From: Actinoplanes teichomyceticus ATCC 31121
Lineage (GTDB): Bacteria > Actinomycetota > Actinomycetes > Mycobacteriales > Micromonosporaceae
Direction of reading: 5' to 3'
DNA length: 64,000 nucleotides
NCBI RefSeq assembly: GCF_003711105.1
Contig: NZ_CP023865.1
Span: 7,609,001 to 7,673,000 of the forward strand
Under the pieces are notes generated by a model. The model searched no databases. It worked only from the letters and a program-made list of their open reading frames with translations, and had not been told where the DNA came from. Positions 20,844-30,590 of the stretch are shown here, one piece after another. Numbering within the stretch: the stretch's first letter is position 1; each line of letters starts with the position of its first letter. The translations under genes and the position numbers were made by a program.

Positions 20844-21938
20844 TCACTTCGGCGCGTTGGCCGACTGGACCTTGACGGTGCCGGCGATGATGTCCTGCTT
20901 CAGCTGCTCGACCTCGCCCTTGAGGGCCGCGTCGATCTTGCTGTCGAACGAGTGGTACTCGGCCAGTTCGATGCCGTTGTTCTCCAGGGTGCCGAGGTAG
21001 CCCGGGGTGGCGGCCAGCGCCTCGCCCTTCGCGCCCTTGAGCACGGCCTCCTTGACCGCTTCCTGGACGTTCTTCACCACGGTGCTCAGGAACACGTCGC
21101 AGTACTGCGCGGCGCTCTTGCAGCCGTCCTGGTCGACCCAGATGACCGCGACCTTGCCGGCCGAGTCCTTGGCGACCTGGGCGGTGCCGAGGCCGGTGCC
21201 GCCGGCGACCGGCAGGATCACGTCGGCGCCCTGCGAGACCAGGGTCTGGGTGATCGTCTTGCCCTTGTTCTGGTCGATGAAGCTCTCGGCGAAGGTGCCG
21301 TTCTGCTTCGCCTTGTCCCAGCCCAGGACCTTGACGGTCTTGCCCTTCTTCTGGTTGTAGTAGGCGACGCCGTCGGCGAAGCCGTCCATGAAGACGGTCA
21401 CCGGGGCGATCTTCATGCCGCCGTAGGTGCCGACCGTGCCGGACTTCGAGTAGCCCGCGGCGAGGTAGCCGGCGAGGAACGCGGCCTGCTCGGTGGCGAA
21501 CTGCATCGGGTAGACGTTGCTCCCGGTGCTGCTGCTGTCCACGATGCCGAACTGGGCGTTCTTGCTCTCGTCCGAGACCTTCTTCGTGACGGTGCCCATC
21601 AGCCCGCCGACCGCGAGGATGAAGTTGCACTTCTGGGTCACGAAGCTGCGCAGGCCGGGCTCGTAGTCCGCCTCGGACGACGAGGAGACGTACTTCGCGT
21701 CGACGTTGCTGGCCTCGTTCTTGGCGGCCTGCATGCCGGCCCAGGCGGAGGCGTTGAACGACTTGTCGTCGATGCCGCCGGTGTCGGTCACCATGCAGGC
21801 CTTGAATGCGGCGGCGGCGCTGGCGCTGCCACCGGCGGACGGCGTGTCCTCCGGCGCGTCACCACAGGCGGCGGCCGCGAGCGTCAGCCCACCTGCCGCG
21901 AGAATCGCCACGATCCGCTTCCCACGTACTGGGCGCAA
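20844..21938 (-). CDS. BMP family nucleoside-binding lipoprotein
   Basis: A 364-aa extracellular solute-binding lipoprotein of the BMP (basic membrane protein/PnrA) family, the receptor for nucleosides. A signal peptide with hydrophobic core IVAILAAGGLTL ends in a lipobox with Cys25 (LAAAAC). After it come TDTGGIDDKSFNASAWAGM, typical of the family, and DVILPVAGGTG. TTG 21938 is chosen because AAGGAGG lies 5-6 nt upstream and it places the signal peptide at the N-terminus. It is the first gene of the transporter operon (lipoprotein, ATPase, permease, permease). Confidence 0.94.
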   Translation of the reverse strand: MRPVRGKRIVAILAAGGLTLAAAACGDAPEDTPSAGGSASAAAAFKACMVTDTGGIDDKSFNASAWAGMQAAKNEASNVDAKYVSSSSEADYEPGLRSFVTQKCNFILAVGGLMGTVTKKVSDESKNAQFGIVDSSSTGSNVYPMQFATEQAAFLAGYLAAGYSKSGTVGTYGGMKIAPVTVFMDGFADGVAYYNQKKGKTVKVLGWDKAKQNGTFAESFIDQNKGKTITQTLVSQGADVILPVAGGTGLGTAQVAKDSAGKVAVIWVDQDGCKSAAQYCDVFLSTVVKNVQEAVKEAVLKGAKGEALAATPGYLGTLENNGIELAEYHSFDSKIDAALKGEVEQLKQDIIAGTVKVQSANAPK

Positions 21939-22155
21939 GACGCCCTCCTTCCATGCACACCGACACACTCGGTGGGTCTCGGTCGGCAGCGTAACTGCGG
22001 GCCATCTACCCGTCAGGCGAAAGGTACGGACTGTTGGCGCACCGTTATCGCGCCGCAATCACCAGGGCTTTGACGTGCCGCTTTCGGTCGGTTCACAAGG
22101 CAAATGCCCGGTAGCCACGTAACGAAGGATTAATCTTCGCGGCCCGCGGGGCCGC

Positions 22156-22434
22156 TCACCGTCCGTTCTTCGGCGCCGCCGGTCCGGGCCGATTCTGCGG
22201 TACGCCGGACCCGCGCGCCGCCCGCCAGGCGCGCACGCCGAGCACCCCCACGACCGTCCCGATGGTCAGCGACGCGGCGATCAGGAGCGCGTGCACCCAG
22301 AGGAACGACGTGGGCGTGCCGCCGTCGAACGAGCGGTCGTCCCGGTAGATGGCGAGGCCGAAGCGGGGCCAGATCACCCACGTCCACACGCCGACCGCCA
22401 TCAGGAACGCCGCCCACCGTCGTGTGATCACCAC
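22156..22434 (-). CDS. Small two-helix membrane protein
   Basis: A 92-aa protein with two membrane segments: AAFLMAVGVWTWVIWPRFGLAIY and ALLIAASLTIGTVVGVLGV. The segment between them (RDDRSFDGGTPTSFLWVH) should be outside. The C-terminus is Pro/Arg-rich. Similar short proteins are common in actinobacteria next to nucleoside transport genes, but their function is unknown. GTG 22434 or the next GTG codon is the start; a GATACT hexamer lies 6 nt before the first. It ends 217 nt upstream of the lipoprotein gene, on the same strand. Confidence 0.72.
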   Translation of the reverse strand: MVITRRWAAFLMAVGVWTWVIWPRFGLAIYRDDRSFDGGTPTSFLWVHALLIAASLTIGTVVGVLGVRAWRAARGSGVPQNRPGPAAPKNGR

Positions 22435-22455
22435 GGGGCCAGTATCGCAGCGCGC

Positions 22456-22854
22456 TCAGCCGCTGAGCCGGGCGGCTATCCGGCGCCAGCCGTCGCGTAC
22501 ATCGATCGGCTCCGGCGTCCGCGGCGGCGGTCCACCGCCGGACTGCTCGGCCAGCAGCTGATCACCGGGACCGGTGTCACCCTCGGCAGCCGCCCGGATC
22601 GTCTCGATCTCCGTACGGATCGCGTCCACCCCGTCCAGCGGCAGCATCGGCTCGACCACCGCCATCAGGTCGTCGTCGGCCACCACCGCGCGGGCCAGCG
22701 CCACCGCGTGGTCACGCTCGTACGGCCCGCAGACCACCGGCTCCCAGTCCTCCCGGTCGCCGAGCGAGCCGATGGTGATCACCCACGGCGCGTCGGTGAG
22801 CGGCGAGCCGGGCGGCAGGTGCAGCGTGACGAGTGTCCCCACGCAGGACATCAT
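22456..22854 (-). CDS. Hypothetical protein coupled to the YihY-family gene
   Basis: A 132-aa acidic soluble protein starting MMSCVGTLVTLHLPPGSPL, with WVITIGSLGDREDWEPVVCGPYERDHAVALARAVV in the middle, and ending GWRRIAARLSG. No membrane segment or known motif is visible. ATG 22854 overlaps the stop of the YihY-type gene as ATGA, so the two are translated together. Function not recognised. Confidence 0.75.
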   Translation of the reverse strand: MMSCVGTLVTLHLPPGSPLTDAPWVITIGSLGDREDWEPVVCGPYERDHAVALARAVVADDDLMAVVEPMLPLDGVDAIRTEIETIRAAAEGDTGPGDQLLAEQSGGGPPPRTPEPIDVRDGWRRIAARLSG

Positions 22855-23771
22855 CTCGGGCGGACCTCCCGGATCCACCGGTTTTGCCCCACCGGAGCGG
22901 TCTTGTCGTCGGCGGACAGGTCCACCACCCGCCCGTGCGGGCTGGTCGCCGCCCACGCCGCGCCGAACAGCAGCAGCTGGTTGAAGACGTAGAGGTAGAC
23001 CAGCGCGCCGACGGCCGAACCGACCAGGCCGTACGCCGGGTTGCGCTGGACCACCGCGACGAACGACTTGCCGACCGTGTTGAGCAGCATCAGCCCGATG
23101 CCGACCTGCAGCACCGGCGGGGCCATCCGGCGCGCGGTCATCCGCAGCCGGGGCACCGCGGCCAGCAGCGCCGCCGCCAGCAGCATGTTCACCCCGAGGC
23201 TGAGGACCAGGCTGACCACCGCGAGCAGCGCCGGGACGTGGTTGCCGGCCAGCCAGTCGAGCAGGCGTTCCAGGCCGTAGACGGCGCCCTGGGTGAGCGC
23301 GAGCAGGAGCAGGACGCCGACCAGGACCATCAGGTCGAGCACCTGCCGGACGCCGATGTAGCCGGGCTGCTCGCGCAGCTGCCAGATCAGCCGCTGCGAG
23401 GAGCGGATCGACTCGACCCAGCCGATGCCGGTGAAGGTCAGGCCCAGGAGACCGACGATGCCGACCGTCTTCTTGCTGTCCAGGATGGCCTGCACGTCCA
23501 GGAACGGCAGGTTGTCCCGCAGGAAGTCACGGACCAGGTCGAACAGCTCGCTGTTGCTGGTCAGCAGGAAGCCGAAGACCGAGTAGCCGATCAGCAGCAG
23601 CGCGAACACCGCGAAGAACCCGTAGTACGCGATGGCGGCGGCCAGCCGGCCGCCCTGCACGCTCTCGTAACGCAGAACGGCCCGGCAGAGGTGGTCGAAG
23701 GAACGGGAGCGGTAGCGGACGGCCATGATCCGGGCGGCGGCGGCGTCGTACGCCCGGTCGACAGGGTTCAC
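22851..23771 (-). CDS. YihY/UPF0761 family inner-membrane protein
   Basis: A 306-aa polytopic membrane protein with about six helices and the family pattern: AAAIAYYGFFAVFALLLIGYSVFGF near the N-terminus, TFTGIGWVESIRSSQRLIW in the middle, and VGSAVGALVYLYVFNQLLLFGAAW near the C-terminus. Some members are mislabelled ribonuclease BN; the real function is unsettled. GTG 23771 is supported by TACGGT exactly 6 nt upstream (leaderless). It is coupled to the following hypothetical gene. Confidence 0.9.
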   Translation of the reverse strand: MNPVDRAYDAAAARIMAVRYRSRSFDHLCRAVLRYESVQGGRLAAAIAYYGFFAVFALLLIGYSVFGFLLTSNSELFDLVRDFLRDNLPFLDVQAILDSKKTVGIVGLLGLTFTGIGWVESIRSSQRLIWQLREQPGYIGVRQVLDLMVLVGVLLLLALTQGAVYGLERLLDWLAGNHVPALLAVVSLVLSLGVNMLLAAALLAAVPRLRMTARRMAPPVLQVGIGLMLLNTVGKSFVAVVQRNPAYGLVGSAVGALVYLYVFNQLLLFGAAWAATSPHGRVVDLSADDKTAPVGQNRWIREVRPR

Positions 23772-23783
23772 CGGGCGACCGTA
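23772..23783 (-). promoter_or_regulatory. Leaderless -10 element of the YihY-family gene
   Basis: Minus-strand TACGGT (23778-23783) plus a 6-nt spacer directly precedes GTG 23771; no Shine-Dalgarno sequence is present. Confidence 0.55.
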
Positions 23784-24377
23784 TCGAACGATCCGGCCGC
23801 GGAGCGGGAAGTCCCCGGCCGGGTCGGCGCCAGGAGGGGTGCCGCACCGCCACCGCGAAGGCGACACCACAGCGGCAGCTCTTTCACAGGAGCATTTCCG
23901 TGAATATTTCCGGTCTCGCAGAAGTAGAAGTCACCGCCGGCCGCATCACCTCGCGCGGCACCATCCGCGAGCACCGCGCAGCGGAATGCGGATGCGTCAA
24001 TCAAATTCCCAAGCGAGCGAGACGTTAGTCGATGTGACAACGAGCTGTCAATGTGACGTCGCCAGCACCGCTCCGCCCTGCCTGGCACTTCCGGATCGTG
24101 ATCGACTCAGGTATGGACCCCGCCCCGACCGGCGGCCCGACGATCGGCGAACGGCCCCGCGGGCTTTGCATAACCCCAGCTCAATGCGCCGCACGGGGGT
24201 CCGGGCACGCGTGTCCGCCACACCCCCGGGACCGGCCCCCGACTCCCCGCGGCGCGGGGTGGCGCGCCCGCCGATGTCCGAAGTAGAGTGCGGCACGGCA
24301 GCTATTCGCGTTTTCTGTGACCGGCATTCTGCGCGTCGGCCCGGCGCCGCCGCGCACCCCTCGAAGAATGGTGTCAG
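23784..24377. other. Divergent intergenic region, locally A+T-rich
   Basis: About 590 nt between divergently oriented genes. The first half (around 23880-24060) is clearly richer in A and T than its surroundings. A TAGAGT hexamer at 24284-24289 could be the -10 element of the DUF1906 operon, leaving an untranslated leader of about 80 nt, but no matching -35 box is obvious. Short ORFs here lack supporting signals. Confidence 0.4.
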
Positions 24378-26573
24378 ATGGCTGACGAAATGGTTCTCCG
24401 GGCTCAGCGTTTCATAAATCAGACGTACAGCAACGGCGCGACCCTCGGCATTTCCAAGGTGCCCGAGGACGGCCGTACCGGCTGGACCACGATGTACGCC
24501 CTGACCCGAGCCCTGCAGTACGAGTTGGGCATCACGAGCCTGTCGAACTCGTTCGGCCCGACCACTCTCTCGACCCTTCAGTCGAAATACCCCAAGCTGA
24601 ATCAGTCGACCATTCCGTCCTGGATCTTCGGCTGCATCATCCAGTCCGCGCTGTACTGCAAGGGCTACGACGGCGGCGACATCGACGGTGTCTACGGCGA
24701 TCGGGTCCAGGCCGCCGTCCTCAAGCTCAAGCAGGACATGGGTGTCGCGGGCGCCTTCCCGGGCAGCTCCCTGGAGCCCAAGGTGGTCAAGGCGCTGCTC
24801 AACATGGACGCCTACGTCACCGTGAACAACGGGTCGGACGTCATCCGTTCCATCCAGCAGTGGATGAACGGCCGATACATCAACCGCGCCGACTTCTACG
24901 TCATCCCCTGCGACGGGCACCACTCCCGGGACGTCGCCAAGTCCATGCTCCTGGCCATCCAGTACGAGCTGGGCATGGCGGACGGCACCGCGACCGGGGT
25001 CTTCGGGCCCGCCACGCAGGCCGGGCTCAAGTCCCACCCGGTCACCGTCGGCGCCAGCGGCGCCTGGGCACAGCTGTTCACCGCGGCGATGAACCTCAAC
25101 AAGCGGGCCGTGCCGTTCGGCAGCTTCACCACCGAGGTCCGCGACGCCGTGCTGGATTTCCAGTCGTTCGTGAAGTTGCCGACCACCGGGATCGGTGACT
25201 TCCAGACGTGGGCGTCCCTGCTGGTGTCCTACGGCGACCAGACCCGGAAGGGCGCGGCGTGCGACGGCGTCACGAGGATCACCGAGGCGCGCGCGGAGGC
25301 GTTGAAGGCCGCCGGCTACAAGTACATCGGCCGGTACCTCTACAACCCGTCGAAAACCGATCTGCCGGAGAAGCAGATCCAGCCGGGCGAGCTGGACATG
25401 ATCTGGCTGAAGGGGCTGCGCTGCTTCCCGATCTACCAGACGTGGTCCCGCGCCGCCGACAACTTCAGCTTCGCCAAGGGCTCCGTCGACGCGTCCAACG
25501 CAATCGAATGGGCGAAGATCCACGGCTTCAAGCCCGGAACGATCATCTATTTCGCCGTCGATTACGACGCGATGGACAGCGAAGTCACCGATTTCATCAT
25601 CCCGCACTTCAAGGGCGTCCACGAGACCGTGGAGGAGCTCTCCCCCTACCACGTCGGCATCTACGGCCCCCGCAACGTCTGCCAGCGGGTCTCCGACGCC
25701 GGCTACGCGGTCACCTCGTTCGTCTCCGACATGTCGTCCGGGTTCTCCGGCAACCTGGGCTACCCGATGCCGACGAACTGGGCGTTCGACCAGATCGCCA
25801 CGATCACCATCGGCTCCGGGGACAGCAGGATCGAGATCGACAACAACATCGCGTCCGGCCGGGACACCGGTCAGGGCGAGTTCAACCCCAGGACGCCCAT
25901 CACCGAAGAACTGGACGTGGACTTCGCCAAGGACAAGTACCGCGACGCCTGTCTGCGGGAGGTGCAGACCTACCTGGAGTCGATCGGCATCCCGGAGCGA
26001 GGCGGCGAGGGCTGGTCCACGGACTGGCTGCTGTTGGCCAACAGCACCACCGACGCGTTCAACGTCGTCATGAACATGGATTGGTTGATCACCAACCTGG
26101 CCCGCCAGCTCAAGATCCGCAAGGCGCTCATCCAGGCCCCCCTGCTGTTCGAGGTCCGCAGGTACGGCCCGGACGACCCGATCAAGGACGAGCTGGTCAA
26201 GCGGGGGCAGTCCACCGACTGCAGCACCGGCTTGGCGCAGATGTGGGCCTGGGTCGCCATCGAGGCGCGCAACTACTGCATGGACCAGGGCATCATCAAC
26301 GGCACGCGGTTGCGGAACCCCGAAGACCTGCGCGCGGTCTGGGACCGGCTGCAGGACCCGGTCTACAACATCTCGTCGGTGGCGTACCTGACCATCTACA
26401 ACGCGTTCCAGGTGCATCTGCCCCGCCCGACCGTCACCATCAGCTATGCCGACACCCAGAAGATCCTGGCCCGGTACCAGGGCGACGGCCCGGCTTCGGT
26501 GGGATACGGGCAGAACCTGATCGGCCTGTACAGCGCGCTGGAAAACTACAATGCGCTCAGTCGCGCTCAGTAG
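24378..26573 (+). CDS. DUF1906 glycoside-hydrolase-like protein with duplicated N-terminal repeats, no signal peptide
   Basis: A 731-aa protein. Residues 1-145 and 146-285 are two related units, each with (Q)YELGM/I...FGP.T...L.S and a peptidoglycan-binding-like motif (DIDGVYGDRVQAAVLKLKQ in the first). Residues 295-497 match the DUF1906/Rv2525c glycoside-hydrolase-like domain: AAGYKYIGRYL, IIYFAVDYDAMD, HVGIYGPRNVC. Residues 510-731 are not recognised. The N-terminus MADEMVLRAQRF is hydrophilic, so there is no Sec or Tat signal although the domains suggest wall contact. The start has only a weak ribosome site. A small membrane protein and a Tat-exported pseudopeptidase follow within 30 nt, suggesting one wall-related cassette. 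Enzyme activity is unproven. Confidence 0.85.
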   Translation: MADEMVLRAQRFINQTYSNGATLGISKVPEDGRTGWTTMYALTRALQYELGITSLSNSFGPTTLSTLQSKYPKLNQSTIPSWIFGCIIQSALYCKGYDGGDIDGVYGDRVQAAVLKLKQDMGVAGAFPGSSLEPKVVKALLNMDAYVTVNNGSDVIRSIQQWMNGRYINRADFYVIPCDGHHSRDVAKSMLLAIQYELGMADGTATGVFGPATQAGLKSHPVTVGASGAWAQLFTAAMNLNKRAVPFGSFTTEVRDAVLDFQSFVKLPTTGIGDFQTWASLLVSYGDQTRKGAACDGVTRITEARAEALKAAGYKYIGRYLYNPSKTDLPEKQIQPGELDMIWLKGLRCFPIYQTWSRAADNFSFAKGSVDASNAIEWAKIHGFKPGTIIYFAVDYDAMDSEVTDFIIPHFKGVHETVEELSPYHVGIYGPRNVCQRVSDAGYAVTSFVSDMSSGFSGNLGYPMPTNWAFDQIATITIGSGDSRIEIDNNIASGRDTGQGEFNPRTPITEELDVDFAKDKYRDACLREVQTYLESIGIPERGGEGWSTDWLLLANSTTDAFNVVMNMDWLITNLARQLKIRKALIQAPLLFEVRRYGPDDPIKDELVKRGQSTDCSTGLAQMWAWVAIEARNYCMDQGIINGTRLRNPEDLRAVWDRLQDPVYNISSVAYLTIYNAFQVHLPRPTVTISYADTQKILARYQGDGPASVGYGQNLIGLYSALENYNALSRAQ

Positions 26574-26581
26574 CAGGAACC

Positions 26582-26911
26582 GTGGCGCCATCGCGAAGGC
26601 TCGCGGTACCCATCGGGGTGAACCTGCTGCTCGGCGTTCCGGCCATGATCCCGATACACCTCACCTGGTACATCGTGGCCAATGGTCCGCTGGCGGAGCT
26701 CGGGTGGACCGAGCAGTCCTGGACCTGGAACCCGAACGACGGTCTGCTCCCCCTGGTGACCATGGCCACGGTGCTGTTCGTGCTCTTCGGTTCGATCTGG
26801 GTGGGCGTGAACGCGTACATGCGATACCGGACGGCCGTACCGGCAACCCGGTACTGGCTCGCGTGCTCTGTCGCCACCCTGGCGCCGCTGTGCATTGATG
26901 CGGTCCGATAA
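26582..26911 (+). CDS. Small membrane protein between DUF1906 and M15-like genes
   Basis: A 109-aa protein with three probable membrane segments: VPIGVNLLLGVPAMIPIHLTW, LLPLVTMATVLFVLFGSIWVG and YWLACSVATLAPLCI. GTG 26582 lies 8 nt after the DUF1906 stop, with AGGA just upstream. Its size and position between a wall-domain protein lacking a signal peptide and an exported one invite the idea of an anchor or export helper; that is speculation. No known family recognised. Confidence 0.7.
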   Translation: MAPSRRLAVPIGVNLLLGVPAMIPIHLTWYIVANGPLAELGWTEQSWTWNPNDGLLPLVTMATVLFVLFGSIWVGVNAYMRYRTAVPATRYWLACSVATLAPLCIDAVR

Positions 26912-26933
26912 AACTGGGAAAAGGTAGGGAAGC

Positions 26934-27617
26934 ATGAAGCACAACGTGACGCGACGATCAGTTCTGAGAACCGCCGCCGTCGCCGGCGCCGCTGCCGCCG
27001 CCGGCCCGGCCCTGGCCGCCGCCCCGGCGTCGGCCGAGGAGCGCCGTGAGCGACAGCGCCCGGAAACGTCGGCGAACGGATGGCCGATCCAGCCGAACGC
27101 GGATGTCAGCTCGCTGGTATGGACCCGATCGGTGGCGGGCACGGGGTTGAGCGTCGCGGTGTGGATCGGTGACGTCGAGGCGATTCTGCTGCACGTGATC
27201 CGCCGTTTCCACTACGAGGTGGAGGAGATCCAGGGGATCGACCTGACCGGCTGGCAGGAGATCGGCAAGGTTCGCCGGGACCTGCCGGAGTCCAATCTCG
27301 CCTCCGGCACCGCGGTGCGCATCCGGCCGGGCGCCCGGGCCAAGGGTGGCTTCTTCCCCCTCCAGGAGCTGGCGCTGCGGGACATCCTGGCCGACTGCGA
27401 GGGTGTCGTGCGCTGGGGCGGCGACGACCGCCACGTGGACGAGTCGCTGTTCTACATCGCCGTCGGGCGGCAGGACGCCCGGCTCGCCAAGCTCGTCAAC
27501 AAACTCCGCGGCTGGGAGGGCACCCCCGGCGAGGGCGCCGGCGTGACGGTGGACATCTCGTCCCAGGCGCGGCGTACCCGCGCGGAGGGCCTGGCCCGCG
27601 TCCAGCGCTCCTCCTGA
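26934..27617 (+). CDS. Tat-exported M15-peptidase-like protein lacking the zinc ligands
   Basis: A 227-aa protein. A Tat signal peptide (TRRSVLR, hydrophobic core to about Ala34) directs folded export. The rest has the frame of actinobacterial D-Ala-D-Ala carboxypeptidases of family M15: NGWP, RRFHYEVEEIQG, ASGTA at 123-127, then DILADCEGVVRWGGD and DESLFYI. In active relatives the first motif reads HASGTAID and the last DEMHFEI. Here Leu122, Arg129 and Leu172 stand where the zinc-binding His, Asp and His should be. The fold is probably kept for binding peptidoglycan without cleavage (inference). It follows the small membrane protein by 22 nt and ends before a terminator. Confidence 0.85.
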   Translation: MKHNVTRRSVLRTAAVAGAAAAAGPALAAAPASAEERRERQRPETSANGWPIQPNADVSSLVWTRSVAGTGLSVAVWIGDVEAILLHVIRRFHYEVEEIQGIDLTGWQEIGKVRRDLPESNLASGTAVRIRPGARAKGGFFPLQELALRDILADCEGVVRWGGDDRHVDESLFYIAVGRQDARLAKLVNKLRGWEGTPGEGAGVTVDISSQARRTRAEGLARVQRSS

Positions 27618-27720
27618 GCTGCGGGCATCCGCGACGGCCGGCCGGCAGCGCCCGCACGCCTCGCGCTGACCCGTCGCCCATCCCGGCGCTGACCGCCGCT
27701 CCAGCGGCGGAAGAGCCCGC

Positions 27721-27751
27721 GGGGCCGGATCCCTCGACGGGGTCCGGCCCC
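27721..27751. terminator. Bidirectional terminator hairpin
   Basis: A 13-bp stem (GGGGCCGGATCCC with its partner, one G-U pair) and 5-nt loop lies between the converging pseudopeptidase and RNA-ligase genes. Confidence 0.8.
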
Positions 27752-27774
27752 GGTTCAGTTCCCGGTCAGACGTT

Positions 27775-28305
27775 TCAGCCGCCGAGCGGGAAGTCCCGTC
27801 GCGGCCGCCACGGCCCCTCGCCACCGTGCGAGAACAGCGTGAACGACGACACCGGGAAGCGGGCCGAGAAGCCGGCCAGGTCGTCGAAGACCGCGTCCAG
27901 CGCCTCCGGCGCCACGTCCTGCGCCACGGTGACGTGCGGGTGGTACGGGAACCGGCTGTCCCGGCGGATGTCCTCGGAGCGGGTGATCGCCTCGGCCAGC
28001 ATCTCGCACTCGCTGATGCCCACCGCCAGGCTCACGAACACCACCTCGGTGACCGGCCGGAACGTGCCGGTCCCGCGCAGGTGGATGGTGAACGGCGGCT
28101 GCGCCGAGGCGACCGCCTCCAGATGCTTCTCCACCGCCGGCAGCGCGTCGGTGTCCACCTCGGTCGGGCCGAGCAGCGTGACGTGCGCCGGCGTCCAGGC
28201 GGCCTGCGGGTCACCGGCGTCCGCACGCCGGCGGGTCAGCATCGCGCCCCACGGCTCCGGGATGTCGATCGCCACGCCGATGCGGGTCCGGGCGGGGTCG
28301 TTCAC
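27775..28305 (-). CDS. 2'-5' RNA ligase / cyclic phosphodiesterase family protein
   Basis: A 176-aa protein of the 2H phosphoesterase family with both His-x-Thr motifs: PAHVTLLGPT and YHPHVTVAQD. Family members ligate or open 2'-5' or 2',3'-cyclic phosphate bonds in RNA; the physiological substrate is unknown. GTG 28305 starts 5 nt after the trpS stop, with GGGGAG about 10 nt upstream, so it is co-transcribed with trpS. The length is normal for the family. Confidence 0.88.
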   Translation of the reverse strand: MNDPARTRIGVAIDIPEPWGAMLTRRRADAGDPQAAWTPAHVTLLGPTEVDTDALPAVEKHLEAVASAQPPFTIHLRGTGTFRPVTEVVFVSLAVGISECEMLAEAITRSEDIRRDSRFPYHPHVTVAQDVAPEALDAVFDDLAGFSARFPVSSFTLFSHGGEGPWRPRRDFPLGG

Positions 28306-28310
28306 CGGGG

Positions 28311-29405
<1,095 letters not shown>

Positions 29406-29615
29406 TCACGCGCCGGCCGGCGCGTGACCCCGGCCATCGACGCCGATGCCGGGTGGGCCCCGCGGCGCGCCGGCGAGCGACCCACGAGGGAACGTTATCG
29501 TTCGTGTTCATTGTTGTTGACTTTTGATCGTTCCGGAGTGAGACTCCGTGAGGGTGGACAGCATGTAGGCTCCCCTCCAGAGCCGCATCCGCCCCTGCTC
29601 GGGAGGTCTTTCTCT

Positions 29616-30590
29616 GTGAAACTGCTAGTCACCGGGGGCGCCGGTTACGTCGGAAGCGTGACCAGCCGGCTGCTGCTGGACGCCAGTCACGAGGTCGTCG
29701 TGCTGGACAACCTGCGCACCGGGTTCCGCGAGGCGGTGGCCCCGGACGCCACCTTCGTCGAGGCGGACATCGCCGACGCCGCACGGGTGCTCACGCCGGA
29801 GGCCGGCTTCGACGCGGTGCTGCACTTCGCCGGCCTGATCGCGGCCGGCGAGTCGATGGCCAAGCCGGAGCTCTACTGGCACGAGAACGTGGTGAAATCG
29901 CTGGCCCTGCTGGACGCCGTCCGCGCCGCCCGGGTGCCGCGGGTGATTTTCTCGTCCACCGCCGCGGTGTACGGCAACCCGGTCGAGGTGCCGATCAGCG
30001 AGTCCGCGGCCAAGGCCCCGACCAGCACGTACGGGTCGACCAAGCTGACCTTCGACCTGGCCCTGACGTCGGAGACGTTCGCGCACAACCTGGCCGCCGT
30101 CTCGCTGCGCTACTTCAACGTGGCCGGCGCGTACATCAGCGATGAGCACGAGATCGGCGAGCGGCACGACCCGGAGACCCACCTGATCCCGATCACCCTG
30201 CAGGCGGCCGCCGGCAAGCGGGACAAGCTGCAGCTGTTCGGCGACGACTACCCCACCCCGGACGGCACCTGCGTGCGCGACTACATCCACGTGGCGGACC
30301 TGGCCCGGGCGCACCTGCTGGCGCTGGACGCGGCCACCCCGGGCGAGCACCGGATCTACAACCTGGGCAACGGCAACGGCTTCTCCAACCGGCAGGTCGT
30401 CGAGGCGGCCCGCGAGGTCACCGGCGCCGCGATCCCGGTGGAGATCGCTCCCCGCCGCGACGGCGACCCGGCGACCCTGGTCGCCTCCTCCGAGCGGGCC
30501 CGCCGGGAGCTGGGCTGGGTGCCGGAGAAGAACACCCTGCAGGCGATGATCAGCGACGCCTGGACGTTCTACCGCAAGCACGTGGCATGA
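29616..30590 (+). CDS. galE: UDP-glucose 4-epimerase
   Basis: A 324-aa short-chain dehydrogenase-type epimerase that interconverts UDP-glucose and UDP-galactose. NAD-binding GGAGYVGS at the N-terminus, FSSTAAVYG, catalytic Tyr and Lys in STYGSTK, and SLRYFNVAGA are present. GTG 29616 has GGGAGG about 8 nt upstream. It overlaps galK as ATGA, so the two form a Leland-type galactose unit; galT is not in the window. The 280-nt divergent region before it is locally A+T-rich around 29490-29530 and probably holds the promoter. Confidence 0.95.
   Translation: MKLLVTGGAGYVGSVTSRLLLDASHEVVVLDNLRTGFREAVAPDATFVEADIADAARVLTPEAGFDAVLHFAGLIAAGESMAKPELYWHENVVKSLALLDAVRAARVPRVIFSSTAAVYGNPVEVPISESAAKAPTSTYGSTKLTFDLALTSETFAHNLAAVSLRYFNVAGAYISDEHEIGERHDPETHLIPITLQAAAGKRDKLQLFGDDYPTPDGTCVRDYIHVADLARAHLLALDAATPGEHRIYNLGNGNGFSNRQVVEAAREVTGAAIPVEIAPRRDGDPATLVASSERARRELGWVPEKNTLQAMISDAWTFYRKHVA

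Noticed and set aside
24048..26591. Long minus-strand ORF opposite the DUF1906 gene
   Set aside because: Composition is typical of an antisense shadow, and the plus-strand product has recognisable domains.
29488..29520. Possible ECF/SigR-type promoter (GGGAAC, then GTT) upstream of galE
   Set aside because: Spacing and the -10 half do not clearly fit; the region is simply A+T-rich, so no promoter call is made.
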